From Leptobrachium leishanense (lineage: Eukaryota; Chordata; Amphibia; Anura; Megophryidae): a DNA stretch of 64,000 nt. The translations under genes and the position numbers were made by a program. Within the stretch, counting starts at the first letter, position 1; every line of letters begins with the position of its first letter. The notes under the pieces were generated by a model. The model made no database searches. It was not told the DNA's origin and worked only from the letters and a program-made list of their open reading frames with translations. Positions 43,261 through 55,148 of the stretch are shown here, piece by piece. The stretch lies in contig CM019064.1 in NCBI GenBank assembly GCA_009667805.1, forward strand, positions 111,140,328-111,204,327. The letters are read 5' to 3'.

Positions 43261-44391
43261 TAGTTTATAATTGAATAAAGTTCATTAATACATTTTTCTG
43301 ATGATCAATTTGCCGGCATCTTGCGACAACCATAGTTGTTACTGCAAGTGGATAGCCGTCAGCATGGGACATCTTAAAAACACATTGCTGCCTTCTATGC
43401 TCATTTGTATGTTGAAAAATAACACTGGACCAAGTAAATGTGAAATATATCTTCAACTAATATGACAGCTCTTCCTCGATTCATAACAGATGAGCTTTTG
43501 ATAGCTGTTCAGAAAGCAAGAGACCAGTTGGACAATTGGATCTGAAAGCATAGCTTTTATTCAGTACCTGTCTGAGTTACATTAACAGAGCAGTGTCTGA
43601 CAAGTGGCAGGCATCAAGCAAAGGTAAATCTTACTCAATCTTTTGATCATTGGCCATTAATCAGCATTAAGAAAAATTCTTAATCTTGAGGGACTTACAG
43701 GTTCATACAGTTCAACATCACAGGCATCCCTTGGTTGTGTCTTCTTTCTAGTCCAGGCTCCTACTGATATTTTAGCTATGTAGATGTGTGGTGCAGCTAT
43801 ATGACACCTGGAAAACATTCCATCATACAAGATCCACCACTGGACTGCATTTATTGCCGGATTTGTTATCTACTCCATCATTTGTCCATGTGGCTTAACA
43901 TATGCAGGAAAAAAGGGGACAGTAAATTACATGAAAAGACCAAGAGACCCGAAATCAAGCAAACCAGTAGCCAAGTCTAAGCTAGAAGCAAACAGTTATT
44001 GCCATGATTAAAAATTATGAGCAAAGAACAGATGCCCTTTATCCCAAAAACCAGAGACAAGACTGTTTAACCGTCTCCAGACTAGGCTTTTGGATCCATA
44101 AACTAGAGGTCCTAATACTAAACATACAGATAGTTTGATCAGTGAGTACATGGTTGCGGTACAATGTTTTGTTTTGTTTGTTTCTTTTGGTGTGCAATCA
44201 TACATGGCTTTATGTTTACATGTGCAATGTTTCCATCGAGTCACATGTAAGAATCGGAGCAGTTGCAGACTAGGAATGGTAACATCCTTACACCACAAGC
44301 CAATCAATATACAATTTCATTATATAACGAGGAAAACATGCATATTATTCAAAATCATTAGTTAAAGAAGATCACTGAGAAATTGATAACC
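43261..44391. other. Unannotated stretch
   Basis: No gene or repeat boundary recognised. Confidence 0.45.
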
Positions 44392-45172
44392 TTAGAAACA
44401 TAGAAACAAAGAAAAATGTCGGCAGATAAGAACCTTTCGACCCATCTAGTCTGCCCAATTACATGGATACTTAACCTGGATTTATCTTTTGTTTAGGATA
44501 GCCTTATGCCATGCCTGCTTAAATTCAATTACTGTTTTGGACTCTACCACTTCTACTGGAAGACTGTTCCATGTATCCACCACCCTCTCAGTAAAATAAT
44601 GCTTCCTGATGTTACTTTTAAACCTTTGCCCCTCTAATCTAAGACTATGTCCTCTTGTTTTGCTACTTTGTTTCCGTTTAAATATACTTCCTTCCTCTAC
44701 CTTGTGGATTCCCTTTATGTATTTAAATGTTTCTATCATATCTCCTCTGTCTCGTCTTTTTTCCAAGCTCTACATGTTAAGATCATTAAGCCTTTCCTGG
44801 TAACTTTTCTCCTTCAAGCCGTACACCATTTTAGTAGCCCTTCTCTGAACTCTCTCAAAGATGTCTATATCCTTCTGGAGATACGGTCTCCAGTACTGCA
44901 CACAGTACTCCAAGTGAGGTCTCACCAGTGCTCTGTACAGTGGCATGAGCACTTCCCTTTTCCTACTGCTAATACCTCTCCCTACACAACCAAGCATTCT
45001 GCTAGCATTTCCTGCTGCTCTATTACATTGACTACTTACCCTTAGATCCTCTGAAATAATAACTCCTAAATCCCTTTCCTCAGATGTTGAGGTTAGGATT
45101 GTATCAAATATTCTATATTCAGCCCTTGGGTTTTTACGTCCCAGGTGCATTATCTTGCACTTATCCACATTA
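44392..45172 (-). pseudogene. CR1-type LINE: reverse transcriptase C-terminal part
   Basis: Two minus-strand frames. 45168-44770 has KCKIMHLGRKNP, ERDLGVIISEDL, and LVRPHLEYCVQYWRPYLQKD with IDIFERVQRRATKMV. 44766-44482 continues in another frame with RGDMIETFKYIKGIHKV, RGHSLRLEGQRF and VVDTWNSLPVEVV. This is the thumb and C-terminal region of CR1-group reverse transcriptases. One frameshift near 44768 breaks it. The 3' end carries a TTTCTATG-type tail at 44392-44410. The palm is absent (5' truncation). Confidence 0.85.
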
Positions 45173-45287
45173 GCTTACAGTTGTTTCTGTGTCTAGCAAC
45201 TGAAATAGTAAGAGAAGGAGTGAGCTATGACATCATAATGCTGCCTGGCAAAAGTAGTGTTGCAGCATTCTAATGCTGTCACACAAA

Positions 45288-46042
45288 GGCCCCTATTACA
45301 TTCTTCGCGCAAATTCGTCCGCGCAGCACAATTTTTTTTGCGTGCAGCGTTAAGCGTTATTGAGTGAAAATTAACTGTGGTATTACGATCCGAACGCATT
45401 TTCTCATCCATCCGAAAATAACGTTTGTAAAAACGACGCGCAAAACGAAGAGTAATACACGCGCAGTAACGTAGCGCACGTAAATCTGTGTGCGGACTGG
45501 TTTTTTTCGCGGGATTCAGCCAATCAGAATTAAGAACCTTAATTGACATCAATTTACCTTAATTGACTCACTTAGGATTTTGCGCATGTCAAAGTAAATC
45601 TGAGTATATATGCTGCAGCAATAATAAAAACACGCACGAATTCACAATTTTATTGTTTGGGTATGTGTAGAATGTGTAACTGTACTGTGCTGTATTTTTT
45701 TTTGTGCTGGTGTTTTTCGTTTCGGCCAGAACGTTCCGATTTGCAGTTACCACCAGCTTTTCAAAGACGTTAAAATTATACGCGCAAACGTCGTTCGTAA
45801 AAAAGATGCGATCGATTGTAATACCATCCACATACCAGCGCACGGACGAATTTGCACTCACAATGTTAAGTACAGGACGCGCACAGTTCCTCACGCTTGC
45901 GCAGGTCCATCCACGTTAAACGATAACGCGCATCATTTGCGCGAACGTTGTAATACAACGTTCAGCGCAAAGGGTTTTGCCCCTCGTGCAAATGCACATT
46001 TGCGCACACAAAAACAAATGCGCGAGGAATGTAATAGTGGCC
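45288..46042 (+). mobile_element. GC-rich palindromic MITE with 3-bp target (AAA)
   Basis: The ends GGCCCCTATTACATTCTTCG and CGAGGAATGTAATAGTGGCC are inverses. AAA is found on both sides (45285-45287, 46043-46045). The interior holds ATTCAGCCAATCAGAATTAAG and GCAGCAATAATAAAAACACG. It is not coding. Near-identical in inverted orientation to 46226-46991. Confidence 0.85.
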
Positions 46043-46225
46043 AAAGTGAGCTGAGGTACATTTCAGATTAGATAAAGATGTTTAAGTAACAATCTAGGTA
46101 CTATCACTTCTCAACTTGATGAAGCAAATAAGTATCTCAAATGCGGTCAGCATTAAAACATGTATCAATCATCTTGAATTTATAATACTTTGAAAAGAAG
46201 TACTGAGAGCGATTTACCAATCTAT

Positions 46226-46991
46226 GGCCCCTATTACATTCCTCACGCATTTTGTTTTTGCGTGCGCAAATGCGCATTTGCGCATTTGCGCGAGGGGCAA
46301 AACCCTTTGCGCTGAACATCATATTACAACGTTCGTGCAAACGATGTGCGTTATTGTTTGACGTGGATGCACCTGCGCGAGCGTGATGAACTGTGTGCAT
46401 CCTATACTTAACATTGTGAGCGCAAATTTGTTCGTGCGCTGGTACGCGGATGGTATTACAATCAATGCGCATCTTTTACGAACGATGTTTGCGCGCATAA
46501 TTTTAACGTCTTTGAAAAGCTGGTGGTAATTGCAAATCATAACGTTCTGGCCGAAACGAAAAAACACCAGCACGAAAAACAAAATACAGCACAGTACATT
46601 TACACATTCTACACATACCCAAACAATAAAATTGTGAATTCGCGTGTGTTTTTATTATTGCTGCAGCATATATACTCAGATTTACTTTGACAGGCGCAAA
46701 AACTTAAGTGAGTCAATTAAGGTAAATTGATGTCAATTAAGGTTCTTAATTCTGATTGGCTGAATCCCGTGAAAAAAACAGTCCGCACACAGATTTACGT
46801 GCGCTACGTCACTGTGCACGTATTTCTCTTCGTTTTGCGCGTCGTTTTTCTGAACATTATTTTCGGACGGATGAGAAAATGCATTCGGACCGTAATACCG
46901 CAGTTAATTTTTGCGCGATAACGCTTAAATCTGCGCGCAAAAATAATTGTGCTGCGCGGACGAATTTGCACAAAGAATGTAATATGGGACC
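46226..46991 (-). mobile_element. GC-rich palindromic MITE, inverted partner, target TAT
   Basis: Starts GGCCCCTATTACATTCCTCA, ends AATGTAATATGGGACC. TAT lies on both sides (46223-46225, 46992-46994). Its interior reads as the reverse complement of 45288-46042 over nearly the whole length (for example TTCTGATTGGCTGAATCCCG). Only 183 bases separate the pair. Confidence 0.85.
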
Positions 46992-46994
46992 TAT

Positions 46995-47687
46995 CTCTTT
47001 CACTTAACTTCTATTTCATACTGATAGTGAAAGATATTAGTTATGACTGGAGCCACTATACTTAGTGACTTTAGCCATTATTCTGTACCAGGCCACAAGA
47101 TATATATATATATGTTATTGACAGAAGACAGGGTATGGTCCTGGGGGTGTATATGTTCCCCCAACAGTGCTGCAGTGTGGGCTTTAGTCTGATTGCCCCA
47201 GGGGGAATGTTTCATGTTACATTGATGCACAAAAAGATAAGTGGTATGGTTTGAGTCCCTGGGGTGGAGCACTTGGAGAGAAGGATGGGCCAGTGTTCCA
47301 CACAACACTTTCCATGCAGCTCAGCAGATGAGTAGTCACGTACAGGAGTTCTGGATTGCCCAGGTAGTTCCTCACCTGCTGCATAAAAGCATTCCCTGAG
47401 GGATTCAGAGGAGAGCGAGTACCCTGAGCAGGGGGGGAGCTGTAACTCTCTCCACAGAGAAAGCTGGATCTTGGTTAAAGTGATTCAAAAGCAAAAAAGG
47501 TCTGTGCCTATTTTTGTGTTATCTATTCATTGGCTGTGTGTGTATGCACACAAGGTGATAGGTAGAAAATGTGTAAGTTAGAGCTCGGCAAGAGCTAGGT
47601 TTCTGTTTGGTTTGCCTTTTTTTCTCAGTATATTTTTGCCAGACCATAAAATAAAAAGGACTTTACTTTTCCCAAAGACCATGGGCA
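46995..47687. other. Unannotated stretch
   Basis: No gene recognised. A short TA run occurs at 47099-47113. Confidence 0.45.
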
Positions 47688-48312
47688 ATATTACATTTAT
47701 AGCGCTAAAGCGAGGACACTAACAGGGAAAACCTGCGCCTGCGTCCCCCTTCTATCACTATTATGTGGTAGGTGCTAATTCAGCAGCGTGCCTCGTAACG
47801 CAGTGCTGCCCTCCCTGGTACTCATGGCAGCGCTTCAACACAGCCACGAGTATCACCTACTGGAGTCTGTAGGACTCCATCAAGGGTTGTGCTGTGGGGC
47901 CACGAGTCCTGCATGATCTCACTCTCACAGAGTGATTTACAGAGGGAGACTGAGGACTATTTTTCCCCAGTCTCACTCTGCTCCCAGCACCCAGAAGCGG
48001 CGGAACGGGCCACTGTTCATACCACAGGATGAGAGGTATCTGATTTTTGGGGAAATTTTCAGCTGGTGCTGACTGATTCTGCAAAAGCCGAATCAGTTAG
48101 CAACAGGTTCTAGCCATGGTTAACTTTTTTGTTACCTCATCGATACGGTAATTAGCGTTAGAACTTTTTATTCATAAGGCTAATTACTGATTGTGCTCCC
48201 CATATTAACTATAGGGAGTGCAAGGTACAGTAAGCTTGCAAAAAAAGCTAGCACAATCACTGATGCGCTAATGGATTTTTTAACCCATTAGCATTAGGGA
48301 TGTAATATGGGG
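47688..48312. mobile_element. Possible MITE with GGGCAATATTACAT ends
   Basis: Left GGGCAATATTACATTTATAG and right TTAGGGATGTAATATGGGGG are partial inverses. The ends resemble those of 25361-25469. The interior contains AGCGCTAAAGCG and GCTAATTACTG palindromic words. The exact limits are uncertain. Confidence 0.45.
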
Positions 48313-48421
48313 GGGTGTGTGCGTCAAAGTCACTTATCGCTAGTGTTAAGATTGGTGTTTACCATTAACATTAACAATTGGAGTCCCCATTAACATTTCC
48401 TTTGAAATTGAAAGATGTCCA

Positions 48422-48787
48422 GCAGTGAGCAAAAAAGGGGTTTGTTAGGGTCCTGAGAACGGACTACGGCTCTAGTGGCCTGCTCTACGGTGGGGCCCAC
48501 TCAGGTCTCACAAGGCTTTAACTCGATTGTGCCATTACAGGGACAACTGTTCCATATGCAAATCAGACGCAATCACCCAGAAAGGGTGACCAGTACTGAA
48601 TGCCAAGGACACATCCTTGCACGAGAGATGTATCAACTCCCGACGATCATTTTGGCCTTGTTAGGACTCGCCAGGAGGGCATAGCTGACACTCTTCTAGG
48701 CACCTTGAGCAAGGGGTCCATGTCTGGATTACCCTGTATACTTATTGTGAGCAAAAAAGGGGTTTGTGAGGGTCCTGAGAATGAACA
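48422..48787 (+). repeat. Direct repeat pair of ~38 bp
   Basis: GTGAGCAAAAAAGGGGTTTG followed by TTAGGGTCCTGAGAACGGAC (from 48425) recurs from 48748 as the same 20 bases followed by TGAGGGTCCTGAGAATGAAC. The 285 bases between carry no recognised gene. It could be a pair of very short terminal repeats or a local duplication. Confidence 0.6.
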
Positions 48788-48789
48788 AC

Positions 48790-49269
48790 TGTTAGGGCTT
48801 ATAAAAATGAGGTTCTGAATTACATATGGAATATAATATGAATAAAAACTTTGGCAGAGAGAAAAGTTCACACTGACCCAAAATGTAATTAATCAGTTAA
48901 ACTAAAAACACAGATTTGCTGTAAAATGTGTCTGGTGTGTGTCAGAATCTACTTTAAGGGATATTTATATTTTGTTAAATCACCTTACCATATTTTTATC
49001 TGATTACACCCACATATATTATGATGTGCTAAATGTAAAAAACTACTAAATGGATATAATATTACAAATAATGTGAATTAAAATATAGAATGAACTCAAC
49101 TTCTAAGACCCCAGAATTTACCATGTAAATAAAGAAAAATATGAAATTTCAGCAACACCCTTGGACATATGTACAGTTAGAAAACATAACATGAAAAAAA
49201 GTGTCATCCGCGCTTATCCCTATAACACCATGTGAAACAAAACACAAGTTATATACAGTTATGGCCACC
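48790..49269. other. Unannotated AT-rich stretch
   Basis: No gene or repeat boundary recognised. Confidence 0.5.
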
Positions 49270-49273
49270 TTAA

Positions 49274-49562
49274 CCACTTAACGCCACGGGGCGTACTATG
49301 CCATCCCTGCAGTGGTGGGACTCAATGGCATAGCACGCCCCGCTAGCGTCTATAGACTGCCTCTGGTCTGCCCCCCCCCCAGTAAGCATATCACAGGACG
49401 GCCTAAACTCAAGCTGTTCCCCTGCAGCCTATGATGCGCGCACCACATCAGCTGCTTAGGTGGGCCGGAGGAGGGGCCGCAGCTGGAGAGCCATGGCGTA
49501 CTAGTATGCCCCGTCGGTGTTTAGACACACCAGCCAGACACAGCCCACCCAGCAGTAAGGGG
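49274..49562. mobile_element. TTAA-flanked MITE (289 bp)
   Basis: TTAA at 49270-49273 and 49563-49566. The left end CCACTTAACGCCACGGGGCG and the right end ACCCAGCAGTAAGGGG are related to the CCCTTTCGCTGC ends of the neighbour at 50426. Internal GCATAGCACGCCCCG pairs with GGGGCGTACTATGC, giving a hairpin. Confidence 0.65.
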
Positions 49563-49958
49563 TTAAGCTTTCACTGGCATTCCAGCAAATGTTAGCTGGA
49601 ACACACCCAGTCCAGATGTCACAGACCCTCAAAAGGTTAAGAATGTATTTGCTTACATCACAAAATGCACCTCTCATCTCAGCTGTGAGAAACAAGATTC
49701 CTTGTAAATGCACTCGCCATCTCAGAAGTCAGCAACTTTGACCCTCCACATGTTTTGGAACTACATTTCCCATGAGAACCGTCAACCGTATATTAGAGGC
49801 TGAGCATCATAGGAGATGTAGATACAAAATATCTGGGGGACCAAGGTTGCTGACCCCTGTTCTTACACTTCGGGCATTCACAGACAATATTATTTGGGTA
49901 TACACCCATGGAACATACATAAATTAGAATCTGTCAATAAGCACAGACAATATTCATA

Positions 49959-50141
49959 CAGGTCTATTCAGAGAAAGGTGAAAATCAGGAGAATTGGCAG
50001 GAGAAGAGAACAATCTAGACCAACCAGCCAATTTGGAAAGTGAGATAAATGGGAGATTTTTTCTGGTTTGGCTATTTTGACCTATAATTTTCACTTCTCC
50101 TGCCAATTCTTCTGAGTTTCACCTTTCTTTGAATAGACCCA
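49959..50141. mobile_element. TA-flanked MITE, CAGGTCTATTC-ended (183 bp)
   Basis: TA at 49957-49958 and 50142-50143. The ends CAGGTCTATTCAGAGAAAGG and CCTTTCTTTGAATAGACCCA are inverted, and GTGAAAATCAGGAG pairs with TTTTCACTTCTCCTG inside. The core (TTTGGAAAGTGAGATAAATG) matches 17615-17786. Confidence 0.8.
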
Positions 50142-50425
50142 TATGTCTTAATGAAGAAACTGATAAGAAAAACAATCAAGTGTGTAGATGTAGATGGGAA
50201 ACCAAAAGCAGATCAGATTCACCCAGGAGAACCCCCTTCCCCCATCCCACCCTCCACGCATGCCTATACCCAACACTTAAAAACTGAAGTGCCAACAAAG
50301 GGATTGATTTTAACTGCATGGACCCCACCGAGGATGTGAGGCCAGGGATTACCCCCTCTCACACTCCCTAAGGCAGCAGTGTATGCAAGTCACATATTAA
50401 AGAATTGCCCCTCCTGATAGTTTAA

Positions 50426-51609
50426 CCCTTTCGCTGCAGATACCATGTGGGGCACGTCCTGATTGACTCCCGCTATATGCGGAGGACGTGCCCCACACGT
50501 CATCCGCCAGCGGGAGCCCTGGCGGAGATACTTACCTCTCTGTCTGGGGTCTCGTGGTGTTCTGGCTTCAGGGAAGCCAGGCGCCGAAGATAGGCCGGCC
50601 CCCAATGTAAATGACATCATCGCGCTTGGGGGATGACGTCATTTCCAGGCGACCCCCGGCAAAGCCGGGAGATCGCCTGGAAGGGAGGGGGTGATCCTTT
50701 TGGATCCCTCTCCCTCCCAATCGGGAGGGTTTTCCACCAAAAACCAGGCACCGCCAGACTCTGCCCTTTAAAGCGGTGCCTGGTTTTTAACCCTGTAATT
50801 GCCAGATCGCAATCGGCGCCGCTCGGCAGCCAATCGTTATCTGGCTCCGGTGGGGGCCGCCATCTTGGATGGTGGCTCCACCTCTGGGTTCCCCCTCGGC
50901 TCCTGACGTGTCGTGCACGGCACGATGATGTCAGATAGCCGGGGAACCCCTAGCTGCCCGGGGATTTCAAAAAGAAATCCCCTGGTGGAGATATGGGGTT
51001 CATTTAGCTAGGGAGTCATGCATGGTGTCATTCAAAAGACCTGAGCATGGCCTTTCGAATGATACAAAACATGACCATGTTCAAAGTAAAAAGAAACTAA
51101 AAGAAATAAAATAAATAAAAAATATAAAAATAATAAAAAAAAATTTGTGTGTTGTTTTTATTAATGCAGCAATATTTTTAACATTTCAATTATAAAGTGA
51201 ACAATGATGCTGCACTAATGATTTTTTTTCTATGGGGTGCATTTGCAAAAAATCACGTAATTCCCCCCAAAAAATGTAACGAGTCCCCATTTCTAATTTT
51301 TGTACAACTGCACCCCATAGAAAATAAACCGCAAACGCTCATGTGAAAAAAAACCCATTACAAGCTGTAAATGATTTAAAATTCAAATTTTATTGCATTT
51401 TTGTTATAATATACAGGCAGAACATGACGTATACATATAAAAATTATATATTATGAATCTGCGGAGTCTGCTGGAAAGAACAATATATAATATGTCTGGG
51501 TCATGTAATAAAACGTGGCTTCTAAACGCGTTTAAGCATGATGAGCAAAAGTGGTAAAAATGAGCTCAGCATCAGCACACAACGGTGAAATGGCTCAGCA
51601 GTGAAGGGG
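50426..51609. mobile_element. TTAA-flanked MITE (1.18 kb)
   Basis: TTAA at 50422-50425 and 51610-51613. The left tip CCCTTTCGCTGC is inverse to the right tip GCAGTGAAGGGG. The left third is GC-rich with GGGGCACGTCC inverted copies; the middle has AAACATGACC and long A-rich runs. The right third has GAGCTCAGC and CACAACGGTGAAATGGCTCA. No transposase frame, so presumably moved in trans by a piggyBac-like enzyme. Confidence 0.75.
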
Positions 51610-51613
51610 TTAA

Positions 51614-51962
51614 TAGGTGCAACTGGGCTTTGGTCAGTTGGAGTGTATAAAAATTCTACATTCATTGCAGGAAAGAGGATCTCACAGAGGACTGCCATAT
51701 TGAAGGCCTGAAGCACCTAAGGTATAGGGCCCTTAAGTTGCCTCTGATGCCAGGACGCAGGGAGGATTTTTCTAGAAGGGTTTGCAGCGTGTGTGGAGAT
51801 TGAGCAGGAGTGGTTTGGGAGGAGTCACCAAGAGGGTACTTAAGGAGCGTGTGGAGAGGCTCTGCGCGCCTTTTTCTCCTGAGGTAGAGCTGTGAAAATC
51901 TGAGCTGCGTCAGAGAGCGGTGTTTTTTTCAGCTTTTTGCCTTTAAAAAATTGTCTTTGTGG
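51614..51962 (+). promoter_or_regulatory. Presumed 5' region of the Ngaro/DIRS-type element
   Basis: About 350 bases between the MITE and the first ATG (51963). They are GC-richer than the flanks and share the coding region's strand bias (G over C). The terminal repeat expected for this class was not identified, so the element's start is not fixed. No TATA box stands out. Confidence 0.35.
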
Positions 51963-53126
51963 ATGGCGGAAGGAGGTGAACTGAAGTCGCTATTGGAGGA
52001 AGTGCGGGAGGCAGCTCGGCATCGTGGTGTGGAGTGGGACAGAAGAAGCCTGTCGGAAGTGCTGGCGGCAGAGTCGGAAGTGGGAGCTCGGCCTGTCAGG
52101 ATTTCGAGGCCTCCAGAGCGGTTCAGTCCAGGAGGCGAATCCAGTGGTGAATCGGTGGCTGAGAGGTTGAGATTGGAGGCTGTGAGAGGCCAAGGATGGT
52201 TGGTTCAGCGGATGTTGGCTGGTGGTGACGCAGTTGGGAATAAGGCTGGCGTGAGCGCTTCCAGACATGTGGAAGGTAGGAGCTCGAGGCCGGTATCGGG
52301 GGATAAGGATCCTTCTGGTCGGAGGGGTGGTGTGGTGAGCGCTACCAGGAGAGAAGGAGTGCAGAGTTCGAGGAGTTCCTTGGGTAGAAGAAGAGTTCGG
52401 TGGTCCACCAGGGGTACCAGAGGTGGAGTGATGGCTGTCTCAGGGACGGATGTTTCGGCGGTAAGGCAGTTGGTGGATGGAGGTGTAGACGGTGGTGTGG
52501 CACAGGGTGTTGGTGTGCGGGATGAGGTCACTCAGGAGCTCGAAGTAAATTGGTGTTCAGGTGGTGGAGCTGATGGGGCTCCGGAATTTGGTGTGGGGGA
52601 GCGATATAATGATTTTGGTACTTCGGGTTCTGAGGCTCATCGCACAAATGTTGTTTCGTCCACAGTTCCAGTGGTTCGGGAGAGGAGTCCGCAGCCGGTT
52701 GGTGGTTTCCAGGCTGGTGGAGTCGGTGGAGTTGGAGTGAGGGGTTCGGAAACTGTGGCACAGGAGGTTCCAGGAAGTTCGGGTGGACCTCTTGTGGCAA
52801 CAGGTAATGGAAATGGTGGTGATATGAGTTCTTTCATGTCTTTTTTACAGGGGGCCTTTGAGGCTTGGTCGGTTTCACCAGGGGGTGTGAACCAGGGAGT
52901 GGATTTGGCTCAAGCATGGAAGGGTGCAGGTGGGCCCATTGGGAGAGCTGGTGGAGCTCTTGGTGGTGAAGCTATGGCTTCAAGAGGACCGAGTGGTGTG
53001 TTGGGTTCACTCGGTGAGTTCGCAGGGGTTGCGGATGTGGCCAGGAGGATTATGTGGAGCTTTTTTCCCTGCTTCCTTTGGATGAGGTGGCTGGGGTTAA
53101 AGATGAGTCGTTTAAGGACGGTTTAA
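51963..53126 (+). pseudogene. Gag-like protein of the Ngaro/DIRS-type element
   Basis: The first ATG in this frame is at 51963, giving about 387 residues. The N-terminal ~40 residues (MAEGGELKSLLEEVREAARH) look helical. The rest is Gly/Ser/Arg/Val-rich low complexity, with short repeats such as GGVDGGVAQG. It has no known domain but is the expected position and style for the first protein. Past about 53060 the natural continuation (a Lys/Glu-rich stretch just before the zinc-finger frame) is in another register, so a frameshift ends it early. Confidence 0.55.
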
Positions 53127-53656
53127 AGGAAGACGAGGAAAGGAAAAAGAGGTATCGGAGGATTCCTAAGTAGTTTGGGAATTGGCTCCGGGCTTTTTGT
53201 ATTTTGGCAAGTGTGGTTGGGGAGAAGAGCCCACAGCATTGTTCGGCTCTTTTTTGTTATGTGCATGGGATTTGGGAGGCTTATCGGACTTATGGTGGTT
53301 GGGCGTGGTGGAAATATGATGAGCAGTTTAGGCAGCGTTTGGCGGCTCACCCAGGGATGGGATGGGATCAGATGGACATAACGCTGTGGTTGTGTTTGAT
53401 GGGGGCTCAGAAGGCTTTGCCCTTTCCAGGGGGAGCCGGTGGAGGAGGGATCAGTTCTCCACCAGCAGGTGTTAAAAAGGGATTGTGCTGGCAGTTTAAC
53501 GAGGGTCAGTGCAAGTTTGGTAATGGGTGCAGGTTCAAGCACAAATGTTCAAATTGTGGAGGATTGCATTCATTGTCCAGATGTTTTAAGAGGGCAAGAC
53601 AGGGAGGTCTGCCTTTTGGAGGGTCTGGAGAGGGGGGCTTCCCCAATGAAACTTGA
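53127..53656 (+). pseudogene. Zinc-finger (CCCH/CCHC) part of the Ngaro/DIRS-type polyprotein
   Basis: The frame from about 53168, open from 53204. It contains HGIWEAYRTYGGWAWWKYDE and FRQRLAAHPGMGWDQMDITL, a conserved pre-finger segment in these elements, then a Gly-rich linker. A Cys/His cluster follows: KGLCWQFNEGQCKFGNGC, HKCSNCGGLHSLSRCF. This likely binds nucleic acid, as a nucleocapsid would. A stop upstream (53171-53173) separates it from the Gag-like frame. Confidence 0.75.
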
Positions 53657-54249
53657 CGCGATGTTACCGTGGCTAAGGCTTTACGGAAGACGTAGGGATG
53701 TGGAGATTCTGCTAGACGGTTTTGGTGATGGTTTTCGGCTTCCTTTTGTGGTAAGGCCAGGGGGTGGCAAGTTAAGAAATTTAAAGTTGACTAGAGTGTA
53801 TCCGGAGGTAGTTCGGGAGAAGGTGTTTAAGGAGATTGGGGCTGGTAGGATGGCAGGTCCATTCTCGTCCCCCTTTCGGGGTTGTGCCGAAGCGAAAGGC
53901 AGGAGAGTTTCACTTGATTCATCATTTATCCTATCCGCGGGGAGAGTCAGTGAATGATGATATTGGTGAGGAGTTGGCCTCGGTGTCGTATGTGTCATTT
54001 GATTCCGTGGTTAATTTGGTTCGGGATGCAGGAAAGGGGGCTTTGATGGCTAAGGTGGATATTGAGTCAGCTTTTCGGTTATTACCTATTCATCCCGAGT
54101 GTCATCATCTTCTGGGGTTTTGGTTTGAAGGCAAATTTTATGTGGATCTATGTATGCCTATGAGTTGTTCCATTTCCTGTTCTTTTTTCGAGTGTTTCAG
54201 TACATTTTTGGAATGGGTGGGCCGTGAAGTGGCAGGGTCGGATAAGTGA
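53640..54249 (+). pseudogene. Reverse transcriptase N-terminal half (Ngaro/DIRS type)
   Basis: Begins in one frame (53650 to about 53865: LPWLRLYGRRRDVEILLDGF, REKVFKEIGAGRMAGPFSSP) and continues in another (about 53868-54249). The latter has GVVPKRKAGEFHLIHHLSYP, GESVND, ALMAKVDIESAFRLLPIHP (the first catalytic Asp block) and a FYVDLCMPMSCSISCSFFE block. A one-base loss after AGSDK ends the frame just before the catalytic YLDD-like motif. Confidence 0.85.
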
Positions 54250-55148
54250 CACATTATCTAGATGAATTTTTGTGCGTGGGTAGGGAAGGGACAGGAGAGT
54301 GTCTGCACATTCTTCGGTCTTTTCAGTGGGTGGCACATCGATTTGGTGTTCCTTTGGCTTCTGATAAAACGGAAGGTCCGGGGTCAGTCATCACTTTCTT
54401 GGGAATTGAGATTGATTCGGTTAAGGGTGAGTGTCGTCTACCTGTGGGGAAAGTGGTGGAAGCTTTGAGGCAAGTGGAGGGGGCCCTGTCGGTTAGGAAA
54501 TTGCAGTTGCGAGAGCTGCAATCGCTGATTGGTCGTTTGAATTTTGCGTGCAGGGTCATTCCGGTTGGAAGAGTCTTTTTGCGAGGATTGGCTTTGGCGA
54601 CGCGGGGTATTCGGGAAGGTCATCATTTTGTTAGAATATCTGGTGCCATGAAGGAAGATTTGTGAGTGTGGAGATTCTTTTTGGTTTTGTTTAATGGGGT
54701 GGCCATATTCCCTTCGAAAGAGGTTTTGGCGAAGGAACTGAAATTTTTCACGGACGCCTCGGGAGGTGTTGGTTTTGGGGTATATATTGGGGGGTGTTGG
54801 TGTGCTTCTCGTTGGCCTGAGCTTTGGTTGGCATCTTCATTGGTGCAGAATTTGTCATTTTTGGAGTTGTTCCCATTAGTGGTGGTCTTGGAGCTGTGGG
54901 AAGGTGCTCTGGAGGGGAGAAGGATTCTGTTCTGTTCTGACAACATGGCAGTGGTGTCGGCGGTTAATTCTTTGTCGGCTTCATCATTGCCAGTCATCAG
55001 ATTGCTGAAGAGGTTTGCGTTGCTTTGTCTTAAATTTAATGTTTTAAAGCAGATGCTTTGTCTAGTTTTCAGTGGGACAGGTTTCGTTCCCTGGCTCCGT
55101 TGGCAGAGGAGGTGGGCACCCCTTGTCCGGAGGGCCTTTGGCAGCTAG
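54246..55148 (+). pseudogene. Reverse transcriptase C-terminal half and RNase H (Ngaro/DIRS type)
   Basis: Opens with THYLDEFLCVG: the catalytic motif reads Y-L-D-E-F where Y-L-D-D-F is usual, so one metal-binding Asp is replaced. It continues with LASDKTEGPGSVITFLGIEI and QLRELQSLIGRLNFACRVIP. After an in-frame stop (54663-54665) the RNase H follows (ELKFFTDASGGVGFGVYIG, LELFPLVVVLELW, ILFCSDNMAVVSAVNSLSA). A deletion near 55045 removes its last part and changes frame. Confidence 0.85.

Noticed and set aside
47688..48312. Possible member of the GC-rich palindromic MITE family
   Set aside because: Only the terminal ~14 bases resemble it; the interior differs, so I listed it separately with low confidence.
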